64,000 nucleotides of DNA from Siphonodentalium dalli (taxonomy: Eukaryota; Mollusca; Scaphopoda; Gadilida; Siphonodentaliidae): positions 83,044,705-83,108,704 of the forward strand of contig CP136067.1 in NCBI GenBank assembly GCA_032622095.1, written 5' to 3'. Under the pieces are notes generated by a model. It saw only the letters and a program-made list of their open reading frames with translations, searched no databases and was not told where the DNA came from. The position numbers and the translations under genes are program-made. This document shows positions 35,160-44,293 of the stretch, piece by piece; the first letter of the stretch is position 1, and every line of letters starts with the position of its first letter.

Positions 35160-35998
35160 CTAGCAGGTTAGCCCGCCACTGGGGGCATTCGTCCCATGGC
35201 TTTGGTCGATCCATTAATTTTAGTTTTTCAATGTAACCCGTACAGGACCGGGCTACTCAAAACCCAAATTTCAAGTCGATAGCTCCACCCGTTTCCGAGA
35301 TCTGGTCTGCGCATGCGCGAATCTGGCGTCGCACGGGCTCGGCGACCCGATAAAATTCGTATCCGGGGCAAGATACATTCACATACCAAATTTCAAGTCG
35401 ATAGCTCCACCCGTTTCCGATATCTCGTCTGCGCATGCGCTGCATGGGCGTCGCACGGGCTCGCCAATACGACAGCGACGACCACCTGGTCAAACTACAC
35501 TCACGTACCAAGTTTCGTCCCGATCGGTCGAGGTGTTGGTATCTGATGTAAAAGACGAAATTGTGAGTGTTGGTCAATAGTCCCCGCCGTGAACCTCATC
35601 GTCGCAAAGAGCGGACAGTCAATTAACCCCGTTGTGAACCTCAATCACCAACGCGACGTAAACATGTGTTGCGTTCTAAAAATAGGAAAGCACTTTCTCT
35701 CTGCATAATTCTGCAGATGCTAATAACGTTGCTTCCCGTAGGTAGCAATATCGTTGTTGTTGATATTTACGGCTTGGGGGCTATTTTATTATTTAGCAAG
35801 TTTGAGCTCAATCGGTTCGAGTCTATAAAGGACACACTCATATATATGACACTTCCCGTAGGTAGCAAGTTTGAGCTCAATCGGCATTCCCTGGAATTTC
35901 CCGTAGATTGGCAGATTCCAGTAGCTTTATAACGGTATATCTGGGGAGAAATCTGATGCTATATTCGTGATTATGTGGGATGATTTCTCGTCTGATTT
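35160..35998 (-). mobile_element. Helitron-like array unit 10 (GCCAGTGGCGGG class)
   Basis: The 3' end CTAGCAGG (plus strand, 35160) belongs to the hairpin class of unit 4, slightly decayed. Two 122-type cores follow, then 35530-35990, which is nearly identical to 36490-36945 in unit 12 (GAGCGGACAGTCAATTAACC, CCCGTAGGTAGCAATATCG). No microsatellite or normal 5' end remains. Confidence 0.75.
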
Positions 35999-36128
35999 CT
36001 AGCAGGTTAGCCCGCCTGCGCTGCACGGGCGTCGCACGGGCTCGCCAATACGACAGCGACGACCACCTGGTCAAACTACACTCACGTACCAAGTTTCGTC
36101 CCGATCGGTCGAGGTGTTGGTATGATTT
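35999..36128 (-). mobile_element. Helitron-like array unit 11 (130 bp fragment)
   Basis: CTAGCAGGTTAGCCCGCC followed by only the tail of a 122-type core and TCGTCCCGATCGGTCGAGG. The hairpin has lost its second arm. It is probably a deletion derivative of unit 10 or 12. Confidence 0.7.
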
Positions 36129-37330
36129 CTAGCAGGTTAGCCCGCCACCGGCGGCTTGTCCGAAACATGACATTTTTTTAATATTTTTTTTTAATTTTTA
36201 GCTCCACGCGTTTCAATAAGAACAATTTGTACCCGGTAGCTCCACCCGTTTCCGAGATCTGGTCTGCGCATGAGCGAAGCTGGCGTCGCACGGACTCGGC
36301 GACCCGATAAAATTTGTACCCGGCGCAAGATACATTCACATAGCAAATTTCAAGTCGATAGCTCCACCCGTTTCCGATATCTCGTCTGCGCATGCGCTGC
36401 ACGGGCGTCGCACGGGCTCGCCAATACGACAGCGACGACCACATGGTCAAACTACACTCACGTACCAAGTTTCGTCCCGATCGGTCGAGGTGTTGGTATC
36501 TGATGCAAAAGACGAAATTGTGAGTGTTGGTCAATAGTCCCCGCCGTGAACCTCATCGTCGCAAAGAGCGGACAGTCAATTAACCCCGTTGTGAACCTCA
36601 ATCACCAACGCGACGTAAACATGTGTTGCGTTCTAAAAATAGGAAAGCACTTTCTCTCTGCATAATTCTGCAGATGCTAATAACGTTGCTCCCCGTAGGT
36701 AGCAATATCGTTGTTGTTGATATTTACGGCTTGGGGGCTATTTTCTTACTTAGCAAGTTTGAGCTCAATCGGTTCGAGTCTATAAAGGACACACTCATAT
36801 ATATGACACTTCCCGTGGGTAGCAAGTTTGAGCTCAATCGGCATTCCCTGGAATTTCCCGTAGATTGGCAGATTCCAGTAGCTTTATAACGGTATATCTG
36901 GGGAGAAATCTGATGCTATTCGTGATTATCTGGGATGATTTCGGTATATAACTATATACTGTAAAAACAAAGCGCGCCATCCGTGCTCGCAGGGTTGGTC
37001 AGAAACAAATGTTTTTTAAATTTAATGTATGTTCCGTATATCTCTCTGCAGATGCAAATAACGTTGAATGGCAAACAGACGCTCTTTATAGAGATGCGTC
37101 AAAAACAAACGCTCATTAAATAATCACTTGATTAACCCACGCCGTGCCTTTGCGGTGATTTGAGGTTGGAGAACGGGTGCTCTGAGCTTCTCTAAACCGC
37201 GACCACGGTCGTGTCGGTGTGATTTGACACTTACATAGGAAGTTTGAGCTCAATCTTTACACGCGTTTTGGATTCTATGAAGTACATACATACATATATA
37301 TATACGAAGACTCAAAATATATAGTATAGA
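36129..37330 (-). mobile_element. Helitron-like array unit 12
   Basis: 3' hairpin CCGCCGGTGGCGG with CTAG at 36129-36132, two 122-type cores, the segment shared with unit 10, then a region with ACGCTCTTTAT (37079-37089). The 5' end (ATATACGAAGACTCAAAATATATAG on plus) is like units 3 and 4. Confidence 0.8.
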
Positions 37331-38234
37331 CTAGAAGGTGACCCGACTTCGTCCGGGCTTTGACCTTGAATTGTCTATTTTGAAGGCCAAGGTCAAGTGG
37401 GGTCACGATTTGACCCGTCCAAAACACTGCCCGAACAAAAGTACCCGACAAAAGTACCCTTTGAAATCCATCCGGTTTTACCCGATTTGACATTGTAGAA
37501 GGTGACCCGACTTCGTCCGGGCTTTGACCTTGAATTGACCATTTTGAAGGTCAAGGTCAGGTGGGGTCAAACACCAACACCCCAAAAATGGTGGAAATCG
37601 GCCCAGCGGATACCGGGAAATCGGCCCAGCGGATACCGAGATACCCTATGCATCAAATTTCGTCCTTAAAAATCCGCCAGTTTAACCCGATTTGATTTCC
37701 ACTCAAGTATATAAACGCGCCTCATATACACACGCTCATTAATTATCAAGTTTCAACGTAAAGATAAATTACCATCGGTGCCCGAGATATCGCCAAGACG
37801 TCTGAAACAGTCAAATGCATCGGCCGGTTAAGCGTTAACGTGATCTAACGTTATGACCTCTAACGACGTCATAGAAGTTACGCATTGTTTTTATCCTGAG
37901 GGAAGATAGTACCACTTCTTCTTGATAATTGAGGCAGATAACCAAAACGGATACATACGCATTATATATCGTTGGAAAGAGGAAACACGAAAGATTCTCA
38001 CAGTGTCATTATCATGACTGGCATTTTATTATTCACGCTGTTTCGAATCGATTTGTAAGCACAGAACTCAAATGAAAGTCCCGTAACACAGCGTAAAAAC
38101 AGATTTGACCTCGGCACGTGAAAAGTTGACCTCGGATCTGAAAATCAATAGGCCCATGTTCGTTCCCGGGTCGAATTACGTGTCCGTACCAAGTTTGGTC
38201 GAAATCGGTCCAGCCGTGTTCGAGTCCATCGCGA

Positions 38235-38268
<34 letters not shown>

Positions 38269-38300
38269 ACAAACACACAGATCTTCCAAAATATATAATA
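37331..38300 (-). mobile_element. Helitron-like array unit 13 with an internal second 3' end
   Basis: A GAAGTCGGGT-class 3' end at 37331 is followed 165 bp later by another copy of the same terminal sequence (37496) in which CTAG has become GTAG. Thereafter it matches unit 14 and unit 1 closely through the middle module to a 14-fold AC repeat (38235-38262). Confidence 0.85.
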
Positions 38301-39086
38301 CTAGAAGGTGACCCGACTTCGTCCGGGCTTTGACCTTGAATTGACCATTTTGAAGGTCAAGGTCAGGTGGGGTCAAACACCAACACCCCAAAAATGGTGG
38401 AAATCGGCCCAGCGGATACCGGGAAATCGGCCCAGCGGATACCGAGATACCCTATGCATCAAATTTCGTCCGTAAAAATCCGTCAGTTTAACCCGATTTG
38501 ATTTCCACTCAAGTATATAAACGCGCCTCATATACACACGCTCATTAATTATCAAGTTTCAACGTAAAGATAAATTACCATCGGTGCCCGAGATATCGCC
38601 AAGACGTCTGAAACAGTCAAATGCATCGGCCGGTTAAGCGTTAACGTGATCTAACGTTATGACCTCTAACGACGTCATAGAAGTTACCCATTGTTTTTAT
38701 CCTGATGGAAGATAGTACCACTTCTTCTTGATAATTGAGGCAGATAACTAAAACGGATACATGCGCATTATATATCGTTGGAAAGAGGAAACACGAAAGA
38801 TTCTCACAGTGTCATTATTATGACTGGCATTTTATTATTCGCGCTGTTTCGAATCGATTTGTAAACACCGAACTCAAATGAAAGTCCCGTAACACAGCGT
38901 AAAAACAGATTTGACCTCGGCACGTGAAAAGTTTACCTCGGATCTGAAAATCAATAGGCCTATGCCACTTCCCGACCGACAGGACCCTCACATACGAAGT
39001 TTCATCGAAATCGGGTCGGCCGTTTTCGAGTTCATCGCGAACACACAGACAGATACACAGACAGATCTTCCAAAATATATAATAGA
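38301..39086 (-). mobile_element. Helitron-like array unit 14
   Basis: Almost identical to 37496-38300 of unit 13: same CAGCGGATACC doublet, AGTATATAAACGCGCC (38512), ACGACGTCATAGAAG and 5' region. They differ mainly in the microsatellite. This is the best evidence for recent duplication within the array. Confidence 0.85.
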
Positions 39087-39689
39087 CTAGGTGACCCGAC
39101 TTCGTCCGGGCTTTGACCTTGAATTGACCATTTTGAATGTCACGGTCAGGTGGGGTAACGATTTGACCCGTCCAAAACACTGCCCGGACAAAAGTACCCG
39201 ACAAACGTGCCCGTCGAAATCCATCCGGTTTTACCCGATTTGACATCGAATTGATAATTTTGAAGGTCATGGTGAGGTCGGGGTCACGATATGACCCGTC
39301 CAAAACACACAGTGGACAGCAGTAACCCCATGTATCAAATTTCGTCGAAATCCGATCAAAATTGGCGATTTGACCTTGAAGTTACCAGATTTCAAGGTCA
39401 AGGTCACGTCGCACGGGCAAATGAATATGCTTATGAGACTCCCCATACGAAAGGACCCCCACATACCAAGTTTCATCGAAATCCCGTGATATTCGGGCGT
39501 TTGACCTTGAAATGACCCGATTTCAAGGTCAAGGTCACGTCGCACGGACAAATTAATAGGCCCATGCCACCCCACGGCCGAAAATACCCCCACATACCAA
39601 GTTTCATCGAAATCGGGTCGGCAGTTTTCGAGTTCATCGCGAACACACACACAGACACACAGCCAGACAGATCTTCCAAAATATATAAT

Positions 39690-39692
<3 letters not shown>
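39087..39692 (-). mobile_element. Helitron-like array unit 15 (5' edge of the array)
   Basis: 3' end CTAGGTGACCC on plus (39087), lacking the AAG spacer. Four 129-type cores with AAGGTCAAGGTCA, ACAG/AC microsatellite, and terminal AAATATATAATAGA at 39692 directly against a (TA)n tract. Confidence 0.85.
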
Positions 39693-39730
<38 letters not shown>

Positions 39731-40388
39731 ATGTATATTTTAATACAAGCAACATCTCAGACATCCCTTACACACCTACACATGTCAGCATACATGAACA
39801 AAACAAACATAAATGTACGTTCTTACGTGCACACAGCTACCACTCACCAGATATACAAAGTTACACGGGCGTCAAGGCACGTAGATTGGACGGACAGACA
39901 TAACTATATATAGATGACATCATAGATCATCATACAGTCAAGTAGACATATATTTTAGTTAAGCATCATTCATTAGGGTACGGTTACTGAAACCATTGGT
40001 GTTTGTTCGATTCTACGATAGGCTTTCCATAAGCAAAATGTGCTATTTACCATGAAGTTTGTGAACAGGTCTGGCTCTTCAATTTCGTCGAACAAATCCG
40101 GCGGACGTGCAGTTAAAAATACTTCCAGTTGTGTACGCGGATTGTAGCTATCCATTTTAAGTGAGCACGGAATACCGAAGAGATTTAGTAATTCATACCA
40201 TATGTCATTTCTAAGTTCCAGAATCATAGGACAATGTATGATTACATGTAAGGGCAGATCGTCAAACTCCGCACCACATCTGCAGTTACAATGTGTCTGT
40301 TCGGTACAGGCTATTATGTTTGCAACAGTTAGGTATGCCGCCTTGTTTGTCGGAAACTTGCGACAGGACTTCCACAGGCACGTTTAGG
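39693..40388 (-). pseudogene. 5'-truncated LINE: C-terminal end of ORF2 plus 3' UTR and TA tail
   Basis: On the minus strand 40386-39973 is open and reads CLWKSCRKFPTNKAAYL, then CNCRCGAEF...HVIIHC, then LRNDIWYELLNLFGI. The full-length LINE at 44294-47779 ends with LLWQTCRLYPDEKFTFL, CLLCNTQYQ...HTIINC and TRNNIWYDIINTFGI, so the two are related but distinct families. The CxC...H...C cluster is a zinc-binding C-terminal motif. The 3' UTR runs to 39722 and ends in (TA)n. A stop (TAA) precedes the homologous part, so the copy is truncated near 40388. Confidence 0.8.
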
Positions 40389-40745
40389 AGAGCTGTTTTC
40401 CGGGTCTAGTAGAAATTTAGTAGAGCCTCTTTAGAGCTCTAAGCTTTCGGGATCTGTATAAGAATGAAACACAGACTGTTGCGTAGAGTGTGTTCCGTGT
40501 CCAGTAGAAGATTTTCCGTGTAGATGTTCCGGGTTAGAAGAAGTGTACAAATCTTGAGGAATTAGTCGTTTTAATTTGTACATGGATAAACAGATGTAAC
40601 AGCAGCAACAATATATATATATACACATAACATCTGTCTAGCATATAATGACCCCGCCGGACCGCATAGCATGCAGCCCGACGGGTAAACTTGTCCGACA
40701 GCAATCTTCCAAATTCTGAATCTCTCTAGTGTTTTTTTTATCCTC
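40389..40745. other. Unassigned sequence between LINE fragments
   Basis: No homology recognised. It may be internal sequence of the same degraded retroelement, linking the truncated ORF2 tail with the duplicated ORFs at 40.9-42.8 kb, but this is only suggested by the common orientation. Confidence 0.3.
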
Positions 40746-42773
40746 CCTACCCTTGTTGTTGAGTCGTTTCCGGCCGAAGGCCGGGTAGGGTGGTCGGACT
40801 GCAGTGTGCAAGTCCCTTCACCCTTCCTTGGTTTTTCCGATGAAAATCGAACATGTTGGCTGTCGTAGGTGTTGTGGTTGGAGGCAAGGCGGCGAAAGCG
40901 TGGTGGAGGAGTCTTAGCGGCGGTTGTTTTGTTTCTTTCTATTTCTCTTTCTCTTTTTTGGCGGTGGTTCGGATGGTGATGTTTGCAAACTTGGAGTCGG
41001 ACGATTCATGATCTTTTCGGTTTCGGCTTGTACTAATTCGGATTTTCTTACTGCTTCTTGTGCTCTCGCTACAATTTCCATTAAGTTCTTTTGTCTTTCT
41101 TCTTTTTCGGAGTCGGATGTGTCGTCGGATTCGGGGTCGCAGTCAGAGTCGGAATCAGATGTGTCGTCGGGGTTGGAGTCAGAAGTGTCTTCGGGGTTGG
41201 AGTCAGATGTGTCTTCGGAGTCGGAGTCAGAAGTGTCGTCGGAGTCGGATGTATCTTCGGGGTCGGATGTTGGTGCTTCGTTTGCTGTAGGAGAGGCAGG
41301 TGAAGACTCCGGTTCGGTGTAATCCGGCGTCTTCGGGTTGAAAAATGAGATGTCCGCGTCTATCCGTGGCGATGGGGAGTCCATTACCACTTCGGGCGGT
41401 GAATCGATCACGGCTGCGCGGGAGGTGTCGCCTGGTGTGGCATCAGTCGATTTCCTCTTTTTCCGCGCAGCCAATCTCTCTGTGTCTCTCTTTTTCCTGG
41501 ATGGAGTCTTTTTCTTTCGCTTCTTCCTAGCTGGTTTGGTAGTTTCCAGACCTCTCCCGGTAGAGAGCCCTGATAAGGGATTTGCCGGGCAGGACTGGAA
41601 GTCCAAAACCAACTGGTATCCGCCTTTGTGTGCATGGAGTGACCAGCTCACTCAAGGCGCGACATGCATGGAGTCCAGCATTGTTGTGATAGCATTCGGG
41701 ATTTTCGGTGGCGTAGTCATCCTGAGAGGTGGCGATCCTAACTCTCTGGTGGTCCGACTCGAAATCTGTGTCCCTACCTTTGGTTGTTGAGTCGTTTCCG
41801 GCCGAAGGCCGGGTAGGGTGGTCGGACTGCAGTGTGCAAGTCCCTTCACCCTTCCTTGGTTTTTTCCGATGAAAATCGAACATGTTGGCTGTCGTAGGTG
41901 TTGTGGTTGGAGGCAAGGCGGCGAAAGCGTGGTGGAGGAGTCTTAGCGGCGGTTGTTTTGTTTCTTTTTATTTCTCTTTCTCTTTTTTGGCGGTGGTTCG
42001 GATGGTGATGTTTGCAAACTTGGAGTCGGACGATTCATGATCTTTTCGGTTTCGGCTTGCATTAAATCGGCTTTTCTTACTGCTTCTTGTGCGCTCGCTA
42101 CAATTTCCATTAAGTTCTTTTGTCTTTCTTCTTTTTCGGAGTCGGATGTGTCGTCGCAGTCAGAGTCGGAATCAGATGTGTCGTCGGGGTTGGAGTCAGA
42201 TGTGTCTTCGGGGTTGGAGTCAGATGTGTCTTCGGAGTCGGAAGTGTCTTCGGAGTCGGATGTATCTTCGGTGTCGGATGTTGGTGCTTCGTTTGCTGTA
42301 GGAGAGGCAGGTGAAGACTCCGGTTCGGTGAAATCCGGCGTCTTCGGGTTGAAAAAGGAGATGTCCGCGTCTATCCGTGGCGATGGGGAGTCCATTACCA
42401 CTTCGGGCGGTGAATCGATCACGGCTGCGCGGGAGGTGTCGCCTGGTGTGGCATCAGTCGATTTCCTCTTTTTCCACGCAGCCAATCTCTCTGTGTCTCT
42501 CTTTTTCCTGGATGGAGTCTTTTTCTTTCGCTTCTTCCTAGCTGGTTTGGTAGTTTCCAGACCTCTCCCGGTAGAGAGCCCTGATAAGGGATTTGCCGGG
42601 CAGGACTGGAAGTCCAAAACCAACTGGTATCCGCCTTTGTGTGCATGGAGTGACCAGCTCACACAAGGCGCGACATGCATGGAGTCCAGCATTGTTGTGA
42701 TAGCATTCGGGATTTTCGGTGGCGTAGTCATCCTGAGAGGTGGCGATCCTAACTCTCTGGTGGTCCGATGCTG
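40746..42773. repeat. 1.03 kb tandem duplication
   Basis: GAGTCGTTTCCGGCCGAAGG begins at 40761 and again at 41789, a period of 1028 bp, and sequence matches almost base for base from about 40750 to 41775 against 41778 to 42773. The copies differ by a few substitutions and by the number of GTCGGA/GTCTTC repeats. The high identity indicates a recent event. Confidence 0.95.
40914..41651 (-). CDS. Acidic/basic low-complexity protein, duplicate copy 1 (truncated by a stop)
   Basis: 245 codons on the minus strand. N-terminal third: basic patches (KPARKKRKKKTPSRKKR). Middle: a Pro/Ser region and then a run of (D/N)(P/S)EDTSDS repeats. C-terminal third: a helical segment QKNLMEIVARAQEAVRK and a terminal nuclear-localisation-like cluster PPKKRKRNRKK. 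No enzymatic motif. The same frame continues upstream to 41849, interrupted by TGA just before the ATG at 41651 where copy 2 has TGT (cysteine), so copy 1 has lost its N-terminus. It resembles the disordered ORF1 proteins of some LINEs in composition, but no ORF1 domain is visible. The opposite strand is also open because the repeats lack stops; the minus frame is preferred for its basic clusters and balanced composition. Confidence 0.5.
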   Translation of the reverse strand: MSWSLHAHKGGYQLVLDFQSCPANPLSGLSTGRGLETTKPARKKRKKKTPSRKKRDTERLAARKKRKSTDATPGDTSRAAVIDSPPEVVMDSPSPRIDADISFFNPKTPDYTEPESSPASPTANEAPTSDPEDTSDSDDTSDSDSEDTSDSNPEDTSDSNPDDTSDSDSDCDPESDDTSDSEKEERQKNLMEIVARAQEAVRKSELVQAETEKIMNRPTPSLQTSPSEPPPKKRKRNRKKQNNRR

Positions 42774-42827
42774 AATGATGGAGGTTGAGGTTGACGAATG
42801 TCTGTTTGAAAATGATCGACTACCCAA
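41943..42827 (-). CDS. Acidic/basic low-complexity protein, duplicate copy 2 (294 codons)
   Basis: The longer copy. It includes an N-terminal segment (from MGSRSFSNRH) that is unique to this copy for the first ~20 residues, then TTRELGSPPLRMTTPPK and the shared body. Architecture: basic region about residues 95-130, acidic EDTSDSE repeats about 190-225, a helix EERQKNLMEIVASAQEAVRK, and C-terminal PPKKRKRNKKK. Likely nuclear if expressed. It could be a host gene, a retroelement ORF1 or a spurious frame; a 273-codon frame overlaps on the plus strand. Confidence 0.5.
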   Translation of the reverse strand: MGSRSFSNRHSSTSTSIIQHRTTRELGSPPLRMTTPPKIPNAITTMLDSMHVAPCVSWSLHAHKGGYQLVLDFQSCPANPLSGLSTGRGLETTKPARKKRKKKTPSRKKRDTERLAAWKKRKSTDATPGDTSRAAVIDSPPEVVMDSPSPRIDADISFFNPKTPDFTEPESSPASPTANEAPTSDTEDTSDSEDTSDSEDTSDSNPEDTSDSNPDDTSDSDSDCDDTSDSEKEERQKNLMEIVASAQEAVRKADLMQAETEKIMNRPTPSLQTSPSEPPPKKRKRNKKKQNNRR

Positions 42828-43249
42828 AATTACCGTAGCTTTTTATATTTTTTTCGATGCAGGTCGCGATTGGTTATAACTGGTGTGATTTCGTTACCAA
42901 TCCGTTACCCGTTGTTACAACATAGGTGATTGCGTAATTACACATATGTAGAGAAAGCCGCTAACAATATATTCCCATGAATTATATGTTTCGATAATCT
43001 GGATCTTTTTACACAATATATTCTTAATTCGAGCGACTATTCATAAATGGGCTTTTTGCGATAATAACTATGACGCAACGAGACTCCATTGTATAATGTT
43101 TTAACAGGTTTTAGAAATTTGCCGAAGGCTACCCATTTACGACATATGTTGTAATTAGCGCTAATTATGTCAAAATCGACGTACGTGGTATTGTTATCGG
43201 AGCGTGAAATTATCCTACGAGAAATACTCAGTTTATGGAATCGTGATCA
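42828..43249. other. Unassigned sequence
   Basis: No gene or repeat recognised. If the 294-codon frame is real, its promoter would lie here. Confidence 0.3.
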
Positions 43250-43828
43250 ATTTGAGCAAGGGGGGATTTATTCACTCTGACACACGACAGTGAGAGTGTA
43301 GGGTGAATATTATGGAAACGGTGGAGTGTTGGATCCGCGTTTCCAGAGAGTTCCCAGATTGAGTTAGAGGTTTCGACGATTGCATTTCGAACGATTAGCT
43401 TCCATGATGACCTTTCCGGAAATGCACATTTTTATACATACTTTGTTAAATAATGCATAAGTCGGTGATTTGCAAGGACATCTGCGATATCGGCAATGAA
43501 TGAATCGGCTGATACGCCGGAGATAAAGTATGAGTGTAGCCTAAGTAAAAATACAGATTTCGCTGCCTTGTCTGTAGATAAATGACATAGACTGCCCAGA
43601 AGTAGGAGTTTTTTCTTATCCATAAAGCTTTTGACATTGCCGATACCCAGGAGTCCTTCCACTACATTAGTGCGCGTGTGCATACGAAGACAAAAACGGT
43701 GAGATCTTTCCAATGATAGGGTGTCTGAGTCTGACATGCCACATAATAGTTCACACCCAAATAGGCCTCGTGACACAATGATTGACGTGTACATTTTTAA
43801 ACTGCTAGTGGGTGTTATTCATCCAGCA
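43250..43828 (-). pseudogene. LINE ORF2 fragment (post-RT region), frameshifted
   Basis: 43794-43432 on the minus strand encodes SHRFCLRM, GLLGIGNVKSFMDKKKL and TDKAAKSVFLLRLHSYFISG. These match RAHRFCLKH, GLLGCGGLESYIDKRKL and TNKTAKSVFLVRLHSHILG in the full-length LINE. Near 43425 the frame shifts; the next frame reads FPERSSWKLIVRNAIVET, equivalent to FPTKSYWKNIVKTEINTI of the LINE. Homology fades about 43250. It sits immediately downstream of the full-length copy's tail. Confidence 0.8.
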
Positions 43829-44293
43829 TTATATATATATATATCTTTAATTGTCCTCCATATGTGAAGAGTTATTGAATACAGAACATATACACACAGA
43901 AACATGGACACAAATATGTCAACATATATACAAGTACAAGTTTATACAAAACAAAGTTACATCACAAGGAATGGAATAACATACAGTCGCTACTCATTCG
44001 TGTATTATGCATTTAGGCACACGTACACGAGTCCACCCAAACTCTCTCAGTTTCTCCCTTCTCATTCGATCTCTCTCTCTCTATCTCTATCTCTGTGATA
44101 TCTCTCCCTCTTTCTTTTGCTCTCTCTCTCTCTCTCTCTCTCGCACTCATGCTCGAGTTTCTGTCGCACACGCATCCACACTCTTTAACATATAAACATA
44201 TTTAAAAGTATTTCAATATGCCTTGTCGAATACAGTCACTTGGAAGCTATATTTATTATATATTGCTCATGTTTAATAAGATGTAATTGTCAA
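43829..44293 (-). other. 3' UTR and AT-repeat tail of the full-length LINE
   Basis: Read on the minus strand, ~460 bases after the ORF2 stop end in AATTAAAGATATATATATA. The UTR includes a long GA/CT microsatellite (44069-44143). A related 3' UTR stands at 27599-28020. Confidence 0.7.

Noticed and set aside
35810..35835. GGTTCGAGTC as a possible tRNA/SINE B box.
   Set aside because: No A box at proper spacing and no clover-leaf. The word lies inside a duplicated Helitron-like module.
28036..39692. Regular direct repeats mistaken for a CRISPR-like or prokaryotic array.
   Set aside because: The repeats are 120-1000 bp, diverged and bounded by Helitron ends and microsatellites. The genome is clearly animal.
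41953..42774. 273-codon plus-strand frame with Ser/Glu/Asp repeats.
   Set aside because: It is antisense to the minus-strand acidic/basic protein. Its N-terminus is an unlikely F/L/G run, and the openness follows from stop-poor GTCGGA repeats.
43904..44195. Short Ser/Leu-rich frames in the CT microsatellite.
   Set aside because: Simple-repeat artefacts inside the LINE 3' UTR.
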